In this document: piece by piece, positions 40,686-50,820 of the stretch
Layout: every line of letters starts with the position of its first letter
How positions within the stretch are numbered: position 1 is the first letter of the stretch
Source: Parietichytrium sp. I65-24A
Lineage: Eukaryota > Sar > Bigyra > Thraustochytrida > Thraustochytriidae
Length of the DNA stretch: 64,000 bases
Direction: 5' to 3'
Assembly (NCBI GenBank): GCA_012862575.1
Contig: BLSF01000005.1
Span: forward strand, 62,001 to 126,000
The notes under the pieces: model-generated
Told to the model about the DNA's origin: nothing
Database searches by the model: none
What the model saw: the letters and a program-made list of their open reading frames with translations, nothing else
Translations under genes and position numbers: made by a program

Positions 40686-42171
40686 ATGGGGAACGCAAAC
40701 TCAGGGCGCGGATCGGGAAGGGCGCGGAAGCAGAGGCAGGAAGGCGGTGGGCAACTAGACGGCATGCAGCAGCAGAACCATCAGATTCATCAGAACCACA
40801 ACCAGATTCAGAACCAGAATCAGAATCATCAGCAGCAAGGACAGCAGAGGGCGGAGGCCGTTGGCGCGAACGGAGACAGGAGGATGCAGCTGACCAGGAC
40901 GTTGTCGCTGAGACCGGATGGTGATACGCTCACGACGCTGCTGCCGCAGTATTATGAAGTGGATTGGTCCAAGAATGGCGAGCTTGGGAGGGGCCATTAT
41001 GCTGTGGTATTTCGTAAGTTGCAACATTTGAGGCGAGGGTTGGTGGTCTGGCTTGCGATAGGCTCCTTTTGGCTGCCGGGCCAGAATTCAGAGTTTAGAT
41101 TTTAGATCTCAGAACTTGGAAAACGTTGGATTGAAGAATGAAGGATGAAGGATGGAGAAAAAAAATGCGATGGGATGATGATGATGATGATGAGCTGACT
41201 GAGGTGGCACGCAGGCGGCATTAACAAGGCGACTGGGCAGCATGTGGCGGTGAAGCGGATTAAGAGGTCGCTGGCACGGCCGGCTACTTTAAAGACGGAA
41301 ATCCGAGCATTGCGAAAGGTGAAGGGCCATCCCAACATCGTCCAGCTCTATGATGTGTACTATAATCAAGAGTTTGTCGTTCTGGTCCTCGAGCTTCTCG
41401 CTGGCGGGGAGCTCTTCGATCGCATCGTTTCCAGCGGTGCCTATTCCGAACGTGACGCGTCACAGCACATTAGAAAGATCGCTCTGGCTTTGCAATATAT
41501 GCACGCCAATGCCATCGTGCACCGAGACCTCAAGCCCGAGAACCTGGTCTTGGTCGACGCTCGCCCAAATTCTGAGATCAAGATTTCAGACTTTGGACTG
41601 TCCAAAATTCTCAATGATGACCAGCAGACTATGCAGACTGTTTGCGGTACCCGCGCGTACTCGGCCCCAGAGGTGAATTTTGGGGGCCCAGCAAGAAGCG
41701 GCAACTACAACGAGAAGGTGGATACCTGGAGCTTAGGAGTCATCTTGTATGTCATCTTGGTCGCATATCATCCAGTAAGTTTTGAATTGTCTCCGAAGCC
41801 CCTCGCCGTCCATATTTTCTAACAGGAGATTCCCTCGCGTGCAGTTCGACCCATACGGAGACTCTTCTGATGCGGACATCTGGGCTCGCATTTGCCGCGG
41901 AGAGTGGGATTTTAACGATGAAGCTTGGGACACAATATCTGAAGATGCCAAGGACCTCATCCAACACATGCTCACCAGAAACCCGACAAACCGGTACAGT
42001 ACCCAGCAGATTCTGGCCCATCGCTGGATTACACAGTACAACACACTTCCAGCTACTCCGCTGAGGTCCCTGTCGGCACAGGGCAGGTCCCTGCGAAATG
42101 TTCTGAGTAATGTCGTTCATGGAAACGACATTGCCATGGAGGTTGACAGAAGCGATTTTGACAATGTATGA
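40686..42171 (+). CDS. CaMK/CDPK-type Ser/Thr protein kinase, predicted myristoylated
   Basis: Three exons (40686-41013, 41215-41774, 41845-42171) joined by GT-AG introns of 201 and 70 nt give 404 residues; both joins restore kinase motifs (HYAVVF/RGINKATG and VAYHP/FDPYGD). The N-terminus MGNANSGRG fits N-myristoylation, followed by a Gln/Asn/His-rich stretch at about 29-56. The kinase domain runs from about 96 to 365: glycine loop GELGRGHYAVVF, Lys123 in HVAVKRI, HRDLKPEN (Asp214), DFG (Asp235), activation segment CGTRAYSAPE, and WSLGVILYVIL. Subfamily features (ELLAGGELFDRI, short C-terminus) point to the calcium/calmodulin-dependent group. No EF hands follow the kinase domain, so it is not a complete CDPK; it is likely membrane-tethered signalling. 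It converges on the SLC19-like gene. Confidence 0.92.
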
Positions 42172-42554
42172 GCACCTGTACTTTAAAAAAGGCAGCTTAT
42201 GACGTGAGTCCGTCACACGCTCCGTTGCCACACGCCAGAGCGATTGTTGCTTCAACGGGGAGAGTTGCGTACCCACGGTTGTCAACTTACGACTCTGGAG
42301 TCGAGCGAGCGTTGCGATTGGATGCGCGTGAGGAGTTAGGGATGGGGAATGTGCAGGTCAAACAGGTTTTATAAAACAAAGAGTAAAAATCAGCTTTCGG
42401 TTCCATCATTTCTGCCCTTTGTTGTCATTGTGTGTGAGGTAACACGGCGTTTGTGCGGCACATATCTTCAAACAAGAAGAGCACAGCCGGCACAACTTGC
42501 GACGCCAGTCGAAGAAGAAGTAGTATGTATAAGAAGACTTGCATCCAAACCAAT
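42172..42554. other. Convergent 3' intergenic space
   Basis: About 380 bp between the stop codons of the kinase and the SLC19-like transporter. No gene seen. Confidence 0.6.
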
Positions 42555-43997
42555 TCACGGTTCTTCCGAGTTCTCCAGCCGGGTGAAAGAAGGCGAGAAA
42601 GCTCTGCGGGCGAGCACGATTGCAGAAGCAAATAAGAGCACTGCAACGGTCAGCACGTTGAGGCCAACCTGGCCGAACATCCATGCCCTCACAGGCCAAT
42701 TCTGGCTAGACCCAATCATCGTCAGCAGAGAAGTCAACGAAAGAGCCAACAGCGTGTTCCAGGTGAACACGATAGCATACAGCGGCTTCGCGAGGCTTTT
42801 GGCAATAGAAGCCTGTGAGTATGATTCGGCAAACCCAAAAAACAACATGCGAAGGGAAATTCCAACCGCAGCTTCGCTGCTCGACGCTGCATAAACTGCG
42901 AGGAGGTCGAGACCAACAACACCAAGGCATGCGATCACTATCAACGAGAGTTCCGCCAGGAACTGCTGCGAACTGCTCGGCAGATAAATTATGTCGTACA
43001 GGAACCAAGCAATGTATCCTGACAATGCAGCGCCAAGCGATTGAGACAGCTCCAGCCCAATTTCGATCCATCCAAACTTGGCGTTGGAGTTGAGCTCAAA
43101 GACCAACTCTTGGTACCAGTTGCCAAAAATAAATGACCCGCCTAATCCGAAGACCCACCACACACTCCACATTTTCCCAGGATGCTTCATGGTTTTCAAT
43201 AGATCCCACACTTCGTTTGCGAGCCCTCGCAGCCCATGCCGTCTTGCAAGAGCTGCAAACGTAGGAGCTTCTACGTCTGCAGTGCCGCCAGCTTTCGAGT
43301 ATGTTTGCTGGCTCGGTAGAAAAAGGCAAAACATTGCGAGAGCGGCGATCTGTGCGATCCATGAGACGTAAAACAAGGATTTGAGTGAGGTGGCAAATTT
43401 ATCAACCATATACTGTCCAAGCGCAGATCCCGCGACGTTTCCTGAATGGTAGCTTGCCATCACTGACGCTGCCATCTGACTCTGAAACCTAGCCGGAGCG
43501 ACGGCTAGCGCATACGCAAAGAAGACGGTCGTGCAGGCGCTTTGAAAAGCATAAGTGACCTGCATTGCCATCATTTGCTGCACGCCAGACCCAAATAAGA
43601 GCAGCAGCCTGGTTGCCTGCCGCGCGCACAAACCCAAAAATATGGTCTTCTTGTACCCCCAAAGCTCAGCCAGCAAGCCCGCTGGGAGCAGGAACAAAAG
43701 ATTGGCGTACGTGTCCGTGGGCCACACATATGTGTCCAAGTCCAACTCCGTCACCGCCTTCTCCTCAAGGAGGTACTTTGTCAGGAACGGCTCCGACGGT
43801 ACAAAGTTGAGCATGAACGCGATTGCCGCCAGCATGCCTGCATCCCGCATGCACATCTTCTCTTCCCTGCGCTTCTCTGCCACCTCGTCGAAAGAGAGAG
43901 CTTCGCTCATCATAGCTTGCGCGCTTTCCACCTCCATTATCTCCACCTGCCCAGGCTCTCCACTCGAACTTGCACTTGTCTTCTCCTCCGCGGGCAT
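42555..43997 (-). CDS. SLC19-like (reduced folate/thiamine) transporter
   Basis: A 480-residue polytopic membrane protein with about 11-12 hydrophobic segments after a 50-residue acidic cytoplasmic N-terminus. It matches the reduced-folate-carrier (SLC19) family: SEPFLTKYLLEEKAVTELDL resembles the first-helix FLTPYLLGP segment; FFAYALAVAPARFQSQMAA corresponds to IFSLVRPARYQRVAG; WSVWWVFGLGG is the family's WSLWWVF motif in the second half; and SIAKSLAKPLYAIVFTWNT corresponds to IASSLSKELCALVFGVNT. Animal members import folates or thiamine across the plasma membrane; which vitamin this one carries cannot be told. It starts at a clean ATG and has no intron. Confidence 0.85.
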   Translation of the reverse strand: MPAEEKTSASSSGEPGQVEIMEVESAQAMMSEALSFDEVAEKRREEKMCMRDAGMLAAIAFMLNFVPSEPFLTKYLLEEKAVTELDLDTYVWPTDTYANLLFLLPAGLLAELWGYKKTIFLGLCARQATRLLLLFGSGVQQMMAMQVTYAFQSACTTVFFAYALAVAPARFQSQMAASVMASYHSGNVAGSALGQYMVDKFATSLKSLFYVSWIAQIAALAMFCLFLPSQQTYSKAGGTADVEAPTFAALARRHGLRGLANEVWDLLKTMKHPGKMWSVWWVFGLGGSFIFGNWYQELVFELNSNAKFGWIEIGLELSQSLGAALSGYIAWFLYDIIYLPSSSQQFLAELSLIVIACLGVVGLDLLAVYAASSSEAAVGISLRMLFFGFAESYSQASIAKSLAKPLYAIVFTWNTLLALSLTSLLTMIGSSQNWPVRAWMFGQVGLNVLTVAVLLFASAIVLARRAFSPSFTRLENSEEP

Positions 43998-44629
43998 GCT
44001 AGCCCTAGAGTGGTCGCTCCTTCTCTATCTCTCACAGACAAGGCGACCTGGCCGGACCTGACTTTGACGCAAGATTGATGGCCGACGTTCGATCGTCGAT
44101 GGAAAGAAATGAAAGAAAGAGAGTTTCGCTGAACGTGAACGAGCTAATGCATGCTAAATTTTCCTACCATCTGATAATTGTACGCTCGCCGAGCTCCGCC
44201 TTAGGAAGCCGAGTGGGAAAATGCAGTTCCACGATGTACGTGGTACGAAGTGCAACACATTGGAACGCATTGGAACGCACCGGAAGGCGGCGATGACGTG
44301 AGAGACGTGGGCTAAAATTACGAGCTTTTTGAACTATGCGAGCGGTAGAGAGAGAGCGTCTCGAGCCGAGCGAATGAGGAGGAGGAGGAGAAGAAGAAGA
44401 AGAAGGGATTTTACTCATAGTTCGATGGTCTTTTGAGTTCATAGTTTGTGAGTCAGGACGGGAAGAACGTGGAGGTTGGGTGAAGAAATTTGGAGCTGGT
44501 GGGAAACACAAAAAAATAATTCACAACACTAGGCTAAATCTCACAAGTCACAAAGTCACAAGTCAAGTCAAACGGAGGCTTGCAATTCAAATAAGCTCAG
44601 GAACGTTCATATTCCGAAGCACGGGATGA
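43998..44629. other. Intergenic space with AGG/AAG repeat
   Basis: About 630 bp between the WD40 gene's stop and the transporter ATG. It has a GAGGAGGAG...AAGAAG tract at 44376-44407. No supported gene. Confidence 0.6.
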
Positions 44630-46216
44630 CTACAATCGGACGTCGAGTATGGTGACACGGCCGTTCTCGGTTCCCACAGCAAGACTGCCATCGGGAAGTA
44701 CGAGGAGCTCGAAGAGCTTGGCCCCAACACAGTACGAAGTCAAGCATTTGCCTGTCTCTGTGTGCCACAGCCTCACGGTTCCGTCTATGGAACATGATAC
44801 TAATATCGGCGCAGAGTTATCTCCTGGTCGTTGCGTTTCGAGTATGGCGCAACCTGCGACATGCGAGGTGTGACCAGCAAGCGAAAGCACACAGGCGCCT
44901 TCGTCCATGTCCCACAGCTTCACCGTCTTGTCCCAGGAGCAAGACGCCAGAAATCGATTGGAGTTACACGAGCCTAGACCCAGCAAAGTAGCCACTTCCT
45001 GAGGCGGGTGCATCGATCGCATCACAAAGCTCGCTCGTAGATGCCCGCTCAACGTGCTTAGCACGGTGCCAGTAATACTGTGTATGATTCGGACCTGCCT
45101 GTCTCCGCAACCAACTGCAACATTGGCACGGCCAAACTCTATTAAAACGATGCTGGTTACGAAACTTGGCAGTGTGCAAAGCAGGTAGGAGCTCCCGCTC
45201 TTCCTGGAAGGTGAGACCGCTTCACTCGAGGACGAGCTTGACTTGACGGTCATCGAATGAATCTCGCCATTGTAAAGACCAGCTAACACTTTTGAGCCTG
45301 CGTCGGGACCGATGACGCAGCACAAAGACCTCACGTAGCCGTAGTTGGACGAGAAAGGGCCAAAAACAGCTTCGCACTGACAGGTCTCGGCATCCCACAA
45401 TTTCACCAGGCCATCTTCAGAGCCACTCCAGAATTTGTTTGACTGTGTCAGGTGCGCAGCTAAGCTGGTGATCTCATCGTCGTGAGCCTGGAGACCTTTG
45501 ATGACTTGGCCAGTGGAAACATCCCAAAATACCACGGTTGTGTTGTCACCTGACCCGGAGATGATTACGTCTTTGCCGTCGATACAAACCCTGCATAGTG
45601 CCCAGACAGCGTCAAAACAATGCTCCGGGACTTGAATGTGACGAGCCACAATGCCCCTCTTTGCTCTGCGCTGCTTTTTCAACTGTTTGAAAGTCCGATT
45701 TTGATCGTCAAAATGGAGTGCTAGAATGGCCAAAAGCATATCTTGCAGCGCGTTCTCGTCGCTTTCGATGCGCTGCCCTCCTTCCAAAAGATACTCTGCG
45801 CCGTAGCTCCTCTCAATCTGGTGCAGCGCCCCGAGAATCGCTCCGCGAACGTGCAACTCCCCAAGGTACGGCATGGTGAGTAGGCGTTCTACATCTTTCG
45901 CCTTGCCAGCGCGATACCCGGCGGATATGAACCATGCTTCTTTGCAGGCCCGCGTCACGGCCATCGCCAGCGACGACCTGTGGTCTCGCACGCATGCGGC
46001 GTGGAGCAAGTTCAGGCAATCCGTCGGCGTTAAGAACCTCAGGATCCACTCCACGAAGACCACCATCTCTTTCATCTGCGCCTCCGTGCCAAACACCACT
46101 TTAAACGGGCTCTCTGCGCCTCGGCCCACCTTCCTGGCGACCCATTTAGCCGCTCCATTCACACTCGCCACGACCAACTTCCTTTTGCGCGCGTAGTCCG
46201 ACCATATCCCGCCCAT
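44630..46216 (-). CDS. WD40-repeat protein
   Basis: A 528-residue protein. The N-terminal 205 residues form a helical region of no family I can name (an FLTPTDCLNLLHAAC stretch at about 62-76 is faintly F-box-like, not convincing). A WD40 propeller follows. Clear repeats include ISGSGDNTTVVFWDVSTGQ, KFWSGSEDGLVKLWDAETCQ, LASCSWDKTVKLWDMDEGA and LVSCSIDGTVRLWHTETGK, plus weaker ones (VAVGCGDRQVRIIHSITG, LAVGTENGRVTILDVRL). A Ser-rich loop (VKSSSSSSEAVSPSRKSG) sits in the middle of the propeller. The role is probably a scaffold; if the N-terminal F-box were real it would be a ubiquitin-ligase substrate receptor. Single exon, clean ATG. Confidence 0.85.
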   Translation of the reverse strand: MGGIWSDYARKRKLVVASVNGAAKWVARKVGRGAESPFKVVFGTEAQMKEMVVFVEWILRFLTPTDCLNLLHAACVRDHRSSLAMAVTRACKEAWFISAGYRAGKAKDVERLLTMPYLGELHVRGAILGALHQIERSYGAEYLLEGGQRIESDENALQDMLLAILALHFDDQNRTFKQLKKQRRAKRGIVARHIQVPEHCFDAVWALCRVCIDGKDVIISGSGDNTTVVFWDVSTGQVIKGLQAHDDEITSLAAHLTQSNKFWSGSEDGLVKLWDAETCQCEAVFGPFSSNYGYVRSLCCVIGPDAGSKVLAGLYNGEIHSMTVKSSSSSSEAVSPSRKSGSSYLLCTLPSFVTSIVLIEFGRANVAVGCGDRQVRIIHSITGTVLSTLSGHLRASFVMRSMHPPQEVATLLGLGSCNSNRFLASCSWDKTVKLWDMDEGACVLSLAGHTSHVAGCAILETQRPGDNSAPILVSCSIDGTVRLWHTETGKCLTSYCVGAKLFELLVLPDGSLAVGTENGRVTILDVRL

Positions 46217-46312
46217 CTATCCACCTCACCACCTTTCGCCTTGTCCGCCCATCCAGCGTCTCAATCTTTCTTCTCTCACGGTCACCGCTTCCCGGCTCTG
46301 CTCATCGAAAAC

Positions 46313-46352
<40 letters not shown>

Positions 46353-47039
46353 GTCTGTCTGTCTATCTGCCTGCACGCCCGTCTATCTGTCCTCAAAAGC
46401 AACCTGCACGTGTGCCTGTAGTACTCACTGCGGACAGTGGAACGGTGTGCGCGTAACAAGTGTTGAACTAATTGAACTCGTTCAAGTTGATCGTAACTCT
46501 TAGTAAGTTGAACACTGGAGCAACTGGAGCAGCTTGCAGATGCTTGAGCATGCTTGAGCTTACGTGTTGCTTTTGCTTTGTTGTTTGTCACAGTGTCTTG
46601 TAGGTCTTGTAGGATGCAGTATTGGTGCACAAGGCATAAGTTTGCATGGTTGTGTTTTAGTTAGGGATGGTCACGGTGGAGCGTAGGTTCGCGCAATGCT
46701 CAACGCGCAATAAAACCTAACCTACACGAGCCGCAGGAGCTGTGTGAATGCATGTTCATTGAATGTACAGTCAAAATTGAAGGTTAACTCAGTGAGCTGA
46801 ACTTGTTCAAGTTGGTGCAGGGCGATGCTTCCGAGTTGACTTTTTATGATCGTATCCGTTCGTCGCGTTTGCAAGCGACTGGGCTCGACTGGAGGACGGA
46901 CGAATGCGATGTGCCCCGTAGGAGAATGTGTATGTCTTGCTTGTCACGAACACGATCTTCTTGAGTTGAGCAAATGAGAGAGAATATGAGAGGCGCGGTG
47001 GAGGTGAGATTGTAGATGTCGTCCGCCAGCGGCGCCAAA
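46217..47039. other. Intergenic region with CT/GTCT microsatellite
   Basis: About 820 bp upstream of the WD40 gene and downstream of the first metallo-hydrolase-like gene. A (CT)n then (CTGT)n tract lies at 46308-46369, within about 150 bp of the WD40 ATG. No gene. Confidence 0.6.
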
Positions 47040-47891
47040 TTATAAAGTGTCGTATTTAAATTGAGCTGCCACGGTCTGCCGGGCGATGGCGCGAGCGTCT
47101 GACGGTATTGGGTGTCCGTGCCCCGGCGCGAGGACGTCCCATTCCAGTTCAAAGACCTGCTGCATGAACGGTCTTAGAACCTTGGCTGCATCAACTCCAA
47201 AGTCAGTGTAGTTGATAGAGACAAATCCAGTCCCGACTTTGCCAGGGCCTTGCATGCCTGTTACATAAGCAAATGTGTTTGTCAGCACGCTCTGATACTT
47301 GTGACAAGCGCAGAGCCCTTCTCGCTGATTTTGGAAGCCATCGCACGACAACAAGATACCGCCAGCAGTTGGCACGTGTATCACAACTTCAGGGCACTTT
47401 GTCTCCGGGAAGAAGAGGACCGTTGCTCCTGGTAGAGGTGCTCTCGTGGCACTCATGTGCACGATGTTGATTGCGAGCTTTTCCATGTCTGGGCAAAGCG
47501 GCATGCCATCCGCAATCCAATACTCTGCACCAAATCGCTTTAGCACGACAGGGTCGTCGCCGCCATGACCGGAAGACAGCCTCACAACTTTCGTCACCTT
47601 CCCGAGTTTCTCGACCTGCTTCCAGCCCTCCTCAGAAAGATTCATTGCGTTGAACAGCACCAGCTCATCACCGTTCTTGTAAATTGTCATCGTCCGCGAG
47701 ATGTATGCCAAGCCCAGCTTGCTTGGTGGCAGCGCGCGCATATTGAACCTCCCTTCCACCACATAGAGCTTGCCAGGGATCACCGTTTCCACATCGTCAT
47801 GCAGTTCAGCCGGCCTTGCCAAGAGCTCTTCGAGCGGCGCAAGCCGCCCAAACTCGCGCAGCGACCTGGTCTGCTTGTCAGAGCTGGCCAT
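47040..47891 (-). CDS. Metallo-beta-lactamase-fold (DUF4336-like) protein, copy 1
   Basis: A 283-residue protein starting at ATG 47891 (MASSDKQTRSL); the frame extends only to a TTG. It has the plan of the DUF4336-like metallo-beta-lactamase fold. IPGKLYVVEGRFNMR is a first strand, TMTIYKNGDELVLFNAMNLSE leads into KVTKVVRLSSGHGGDD at about residue 95, where the classic HxHxDH motif is reduced to S-G-H-G-G-D-D, then SCDGFQN and, near the end, APGHGHPI. His, Asp and His at these three places could still bind metal, but substrate and reaction are unknown. It is closely similar throughout to its neighbour at 48.2-49.1 kb. Confidence 0.75.
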   Translation of the reverse strand: MASSDKQTRSLREFGRLAPLEELLARPAELHDDVETVIPGKLYVVEGRFNMRALPPSKLGLAYISRTMTIYKNGDELVLFNAMNLSEEGWKQVEKLGKVTKVVRLSSGHGGDDPVVLKRFGAEYWIADGMPLCPDMEKLAINIVHMSATRAPLPGATVLFFPETKCPEVVIHVPTAGGILLSCDGFQNQREGLCACHKYQSVLTNTFAYVTGMQGPGKVGTGFVSINYTDFGVDAAKVLRPFMQQVFELEWDVLAPGHGHPIPSDARAIARQTVAAQFKYDTL

Positions 47892-48204
47892 AGTCCCAAC
47901 CTCCAAGGCTCGCAGTTATAAAGCTTCCTGATTTTGCCGCCCTGCGTACCGAGAAAGTACTAAACCTGCGCCCCGCTTGGCGATGAGCGCCGTCGCCACG
48001 GCCGCCTTTGTCTCCAGCTGTGTTAGTAGCCGAGAACCTAGCGGACGTAGACTCCGTTTACGTAGAGTGAAGAGTCGCACTTCCAGTGGGCCTAGGTGAC
48101 CTGAGAATCCGGAGAACGGGCGTGATTGCTTTGGTGTAATCAACAATGAATTTGGATTGGAATTATGCTCATCTTACTCATCATGGTCACACGCGCGTGA
48201 AGAG
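47892..48204. other. Space between the two metallo-hydrolase-like paralogues
   Basis: About 310 bp with the promoter side of copy 1 and the 3' end of copy 2. No gene seen. Confidence 0.6.
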
Positions 48205-49077
48205 TCAAGCTTGATGCTGGGAGACAGCGTCTTTCGCGAGTTTGAGTTGCTTTGCAGTCGCTTCCCGAACGACTTCACGCGCGTCGACTTCGATAGGAAG
48301 CCCGTGCCCCGTTGTCAGGACCTGCCATTCAAGGCTCATGATCCCGCTGAGGAGCGGTTGCAAAAGTTGGGACGGATTCTTGCCAAAGTCGGTGTAATTC
48401 GCCCATAAATAGGGCGCTCCGAACTTTCCCTTACCCTGAACGCCGTAAACGTAGCAATACGTGTTCGTCAAAACACTTTGGAACTTACGGCAAGCGCAAA
48501 GCCCTGTCGGAAGATTTTGGAGACCATCACAAGACACCATGATCCCGCCGTTCTCGGGAATGTGAATCATTGCTTCAGGATAATGTGTTTCAGGGAAAAC
48601 GAAAAGCTTTGCGTCAGCGATTGGCAAGTTTGACTCGGACAAGTATTGCGTCTCCACGTCCATGGTGTTCATTTCGTCGCAAAGTGGCATTCCTTTCATT
48701 ATCCAATAAACAGCGTTGAATCGTTTTAGCACGATAGGGTCATCGCCGCCATGGTTGGAGGACAGACGGACAACCTGGGTCACCTTGCCGAGTTTCTCGA
48801 CTTGTTTCCAGCCGGCTTCGGACAAGTTGATGGCGTTAAAGAGTATAAGCTCATCGCCATTTTTGTAGATTGTCATCGTTCTGGTGTTGTACAGCAGCCC
48901 AAGTTTTCCCGGCCAATAGTATCGGATGTTGAATCTTCCTTCGACCACGTAAAGTTTGCCAGGTATCACCGACGCCACATCGTCGTGCACTTCCGCCGGC
49001 CTCGTCAACAGAACCTCGAGCGGCGGAAGCTTGACGAAGGTCCGCAGGACCTCGAGCGCTGCTTCTTCACCTCCCAT
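48205..49077 (-). CDS. Metallo-beta-lactamase-fold (DUF4336-like) protein, copy 2
   Basis: A 290-residue paralogue of the preceding gene, collinear from VIPGKLYVVEGRFNIRY to TTGHGLPIEVDAREVVRE. The same candidate metal positions are kept: VVRLSSNHGGDDPIVLKRF, MVSCDGLQN and GHG. ETHYPEAMIHIPENGG corresponds to ETKCPEVVIHVPTAGG in copy 1. It differs mainly in the first 20 residues and a C-terminal tail of about 10 residues (KDAVSQHQA). No signal peptide, so a soluble protein; the function of the family is not established. Confidence 0.75.
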   Translation of the reverse strand: MGGEEAALEVLRTFVKLPPLEVLLTRPAEVHDDVASVIPGKLYVVEGRFNIRYYWPGKLGLLYNTRTMTIYKNGDELILFNAINLSEAGWKQVEKLGKVTQVVRLSSNHGGDDPIVLKRFNAVYWIMKGMPLCDEMNTMDVETQYLSESNLPIADAKLFVFPETHYPEAMIHIPENGGIMVSCDGLQNLPTGLCACRKFQSVLTNTYCYVYGVQGKGKFGAPYLWANYTDFGKNPSQLLQPLLSGIMSLEWQVLTTGHGLPIEVDAREVVREATAKQLKLAKDAVSQHQA

Positions 49078-50280
49078 TGTGAATTTTGCGAGAGCCTTCT
49101 CTCCGCAGTTTCGGATTTGCTTTGGCCCTGGAACCCACGTGCCACGCTGCTTCTTTTAACGATTCGATGCAGCAGAGCGGCTATACAACTTCCTAACAGT
49201 GAACGCACCTTTGATGGTCGCGGTCTTACCCCAATAGATCAGATTGGAAGAAAAGCATTGTAAGCCTCTCGTGTGAACAACAGATGGACCCAGCGTTTGC
49301 GTGCTCATTTTGCCGTCCTTTCGGAAGGTAGCAGAGACTCGGGTCGACAATGCACACGCCCAGGCACAGCAACCTCGCAAATGTGGAACTTTGAACAACG
49401 CGGTAAGTTCACTGCCTTTGAGTACCATTACACGAGCCTAATGCCACACTCCCGGCATTTGCGAGCGCAAAATAGATGTTCGCAGGAAGCACGGAACTTT
49501 TATCGTGCACAACTTGTTAAAACCAAGCTTGGCTAACTCTAATGCTGCGTGTGGCGTGTGGTATCGCGACGCATTGAGGTCCGAATCGTCCGAGAAGTCC
49601 GAATCCCGGAAACACAAATGCTGTCTGCTAGTCTTGAGAGCGGCCAATTTATGGTGTTGGAGATCATTCAAGACTCCAGTCTCGTGAGCGAGCAATCAAT
49701 GCCAATCACAAAAGTTCCACTTCTATCCATTTTCTTTGATTGCTCCTTCTGTTGATTCTTGAGGATGACTGAGAATCGAGTGCACACTTTTTTTTTTTTC
49801 CTTTTCCTCGCTTCCACGTGCACACATTAAGCGTACATAAGCATATCTCATAGCCCTCACCAGCTACCACCTGGTTCAATATTTTAGTAGGAATTATCTG
49901 CGGAACCCAATTCCTCTCCGGAACGCATTTGACGGTCGGAGAATCTGAGTTAACCTGGTAGCCGTCATTAACGCAGTCTACCACCTCGAGGGCTCTTAGT
50001 CCGAATTCTTATATCAGGAATACTAGGGCCAGAAAAGAAATCTCCACACCTCGAAGGCTACTCTAATCATTATTATTGACGGATAGATGAGTTAACGTTT
50101 TTTGGGTAGCAACATGTAGCAACCAATGAACATTTGTTGTTGTCCTCTTTCTCATCTTTTCCCTCCAGCCGCAAAAGTATCAATACAAATCTTCTCAATT
50201 CTCCAAACGCATCTATTCGCGGAATGCAGACCCTTGCATACACTCTCCATCATGATTGGCAAGCCCGTTCGTTCATGCAC

Positions 50281-50362
50281 AAATATCAAATCAAACCAAG
50301 TCATATCAAATCAAATCAAACCAAGTCATATCAAATCAAATCAAATCAAATCGAATCAATCG
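50281..50362. repeat. (TCAAA)n with a higher-order unit
   Basis: Runs of ATCAAATCAAA alternate with ACCAAGTCAT. The 20-base block ATCAAATCAAACCAAGTCAT is present twice, followed by a pure (ATCAA)n stretch. Confidence 0.9.
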
Positions 50363-50796
50363 TAAGCAATTCTCAATCCAATGCTCCAATCATTTCACAT
50401 CCTCTCAGAGGCAGGTAAGGCTCTATGTCGGCGGATGCGGGGAGGCCATCGAGTTAACAGAAGAAAAGAAAAGAAGCGTGTCATCGCATAGCCTTGATAG
50501 TTGTTCAGGTGGCGCGCGGGGCGACGGAGAGAGAGATTTTGAGGAAGAAAGACATGCTCGAAATTGACCACCACAGCCTAAGTCATTAGGGCGACCCAAA
50601 AAAACTCCGGCCAAAANCAATGTTCCGCCGGGAGTTTGACGATCTGGGAAGTGGTTGGTTGGCGTGCTTGTGAAACTGCCCGAGGTGCTCTACGTAGCTA
50701 GCACGCTGTGCGGCGGCTCCTCCTGCTCATTTCTTGCTCGGCCAACAGCGGCAGAGCGCATTTTGAAACGCTCGGCCCGCTCAATGCGTTACCGGT

Positions 50797-50820
50797 ACTT
50801 GGTTCACGCATGAACCAAGT
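50797..50820. repeat. Perfect 10-bp inverted repeat, 4-nt loop
   Basis: ACTTGGTTCA, spacer CGCA, TGAACCAAGT. The arms are perfect complements, so this can form a stem-loop in DNA or RNA. It lies 420-440 bp upstream of the HIT gene. It may also be the palindromic binding site of a dimeric factor. Confidence 0.85.
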
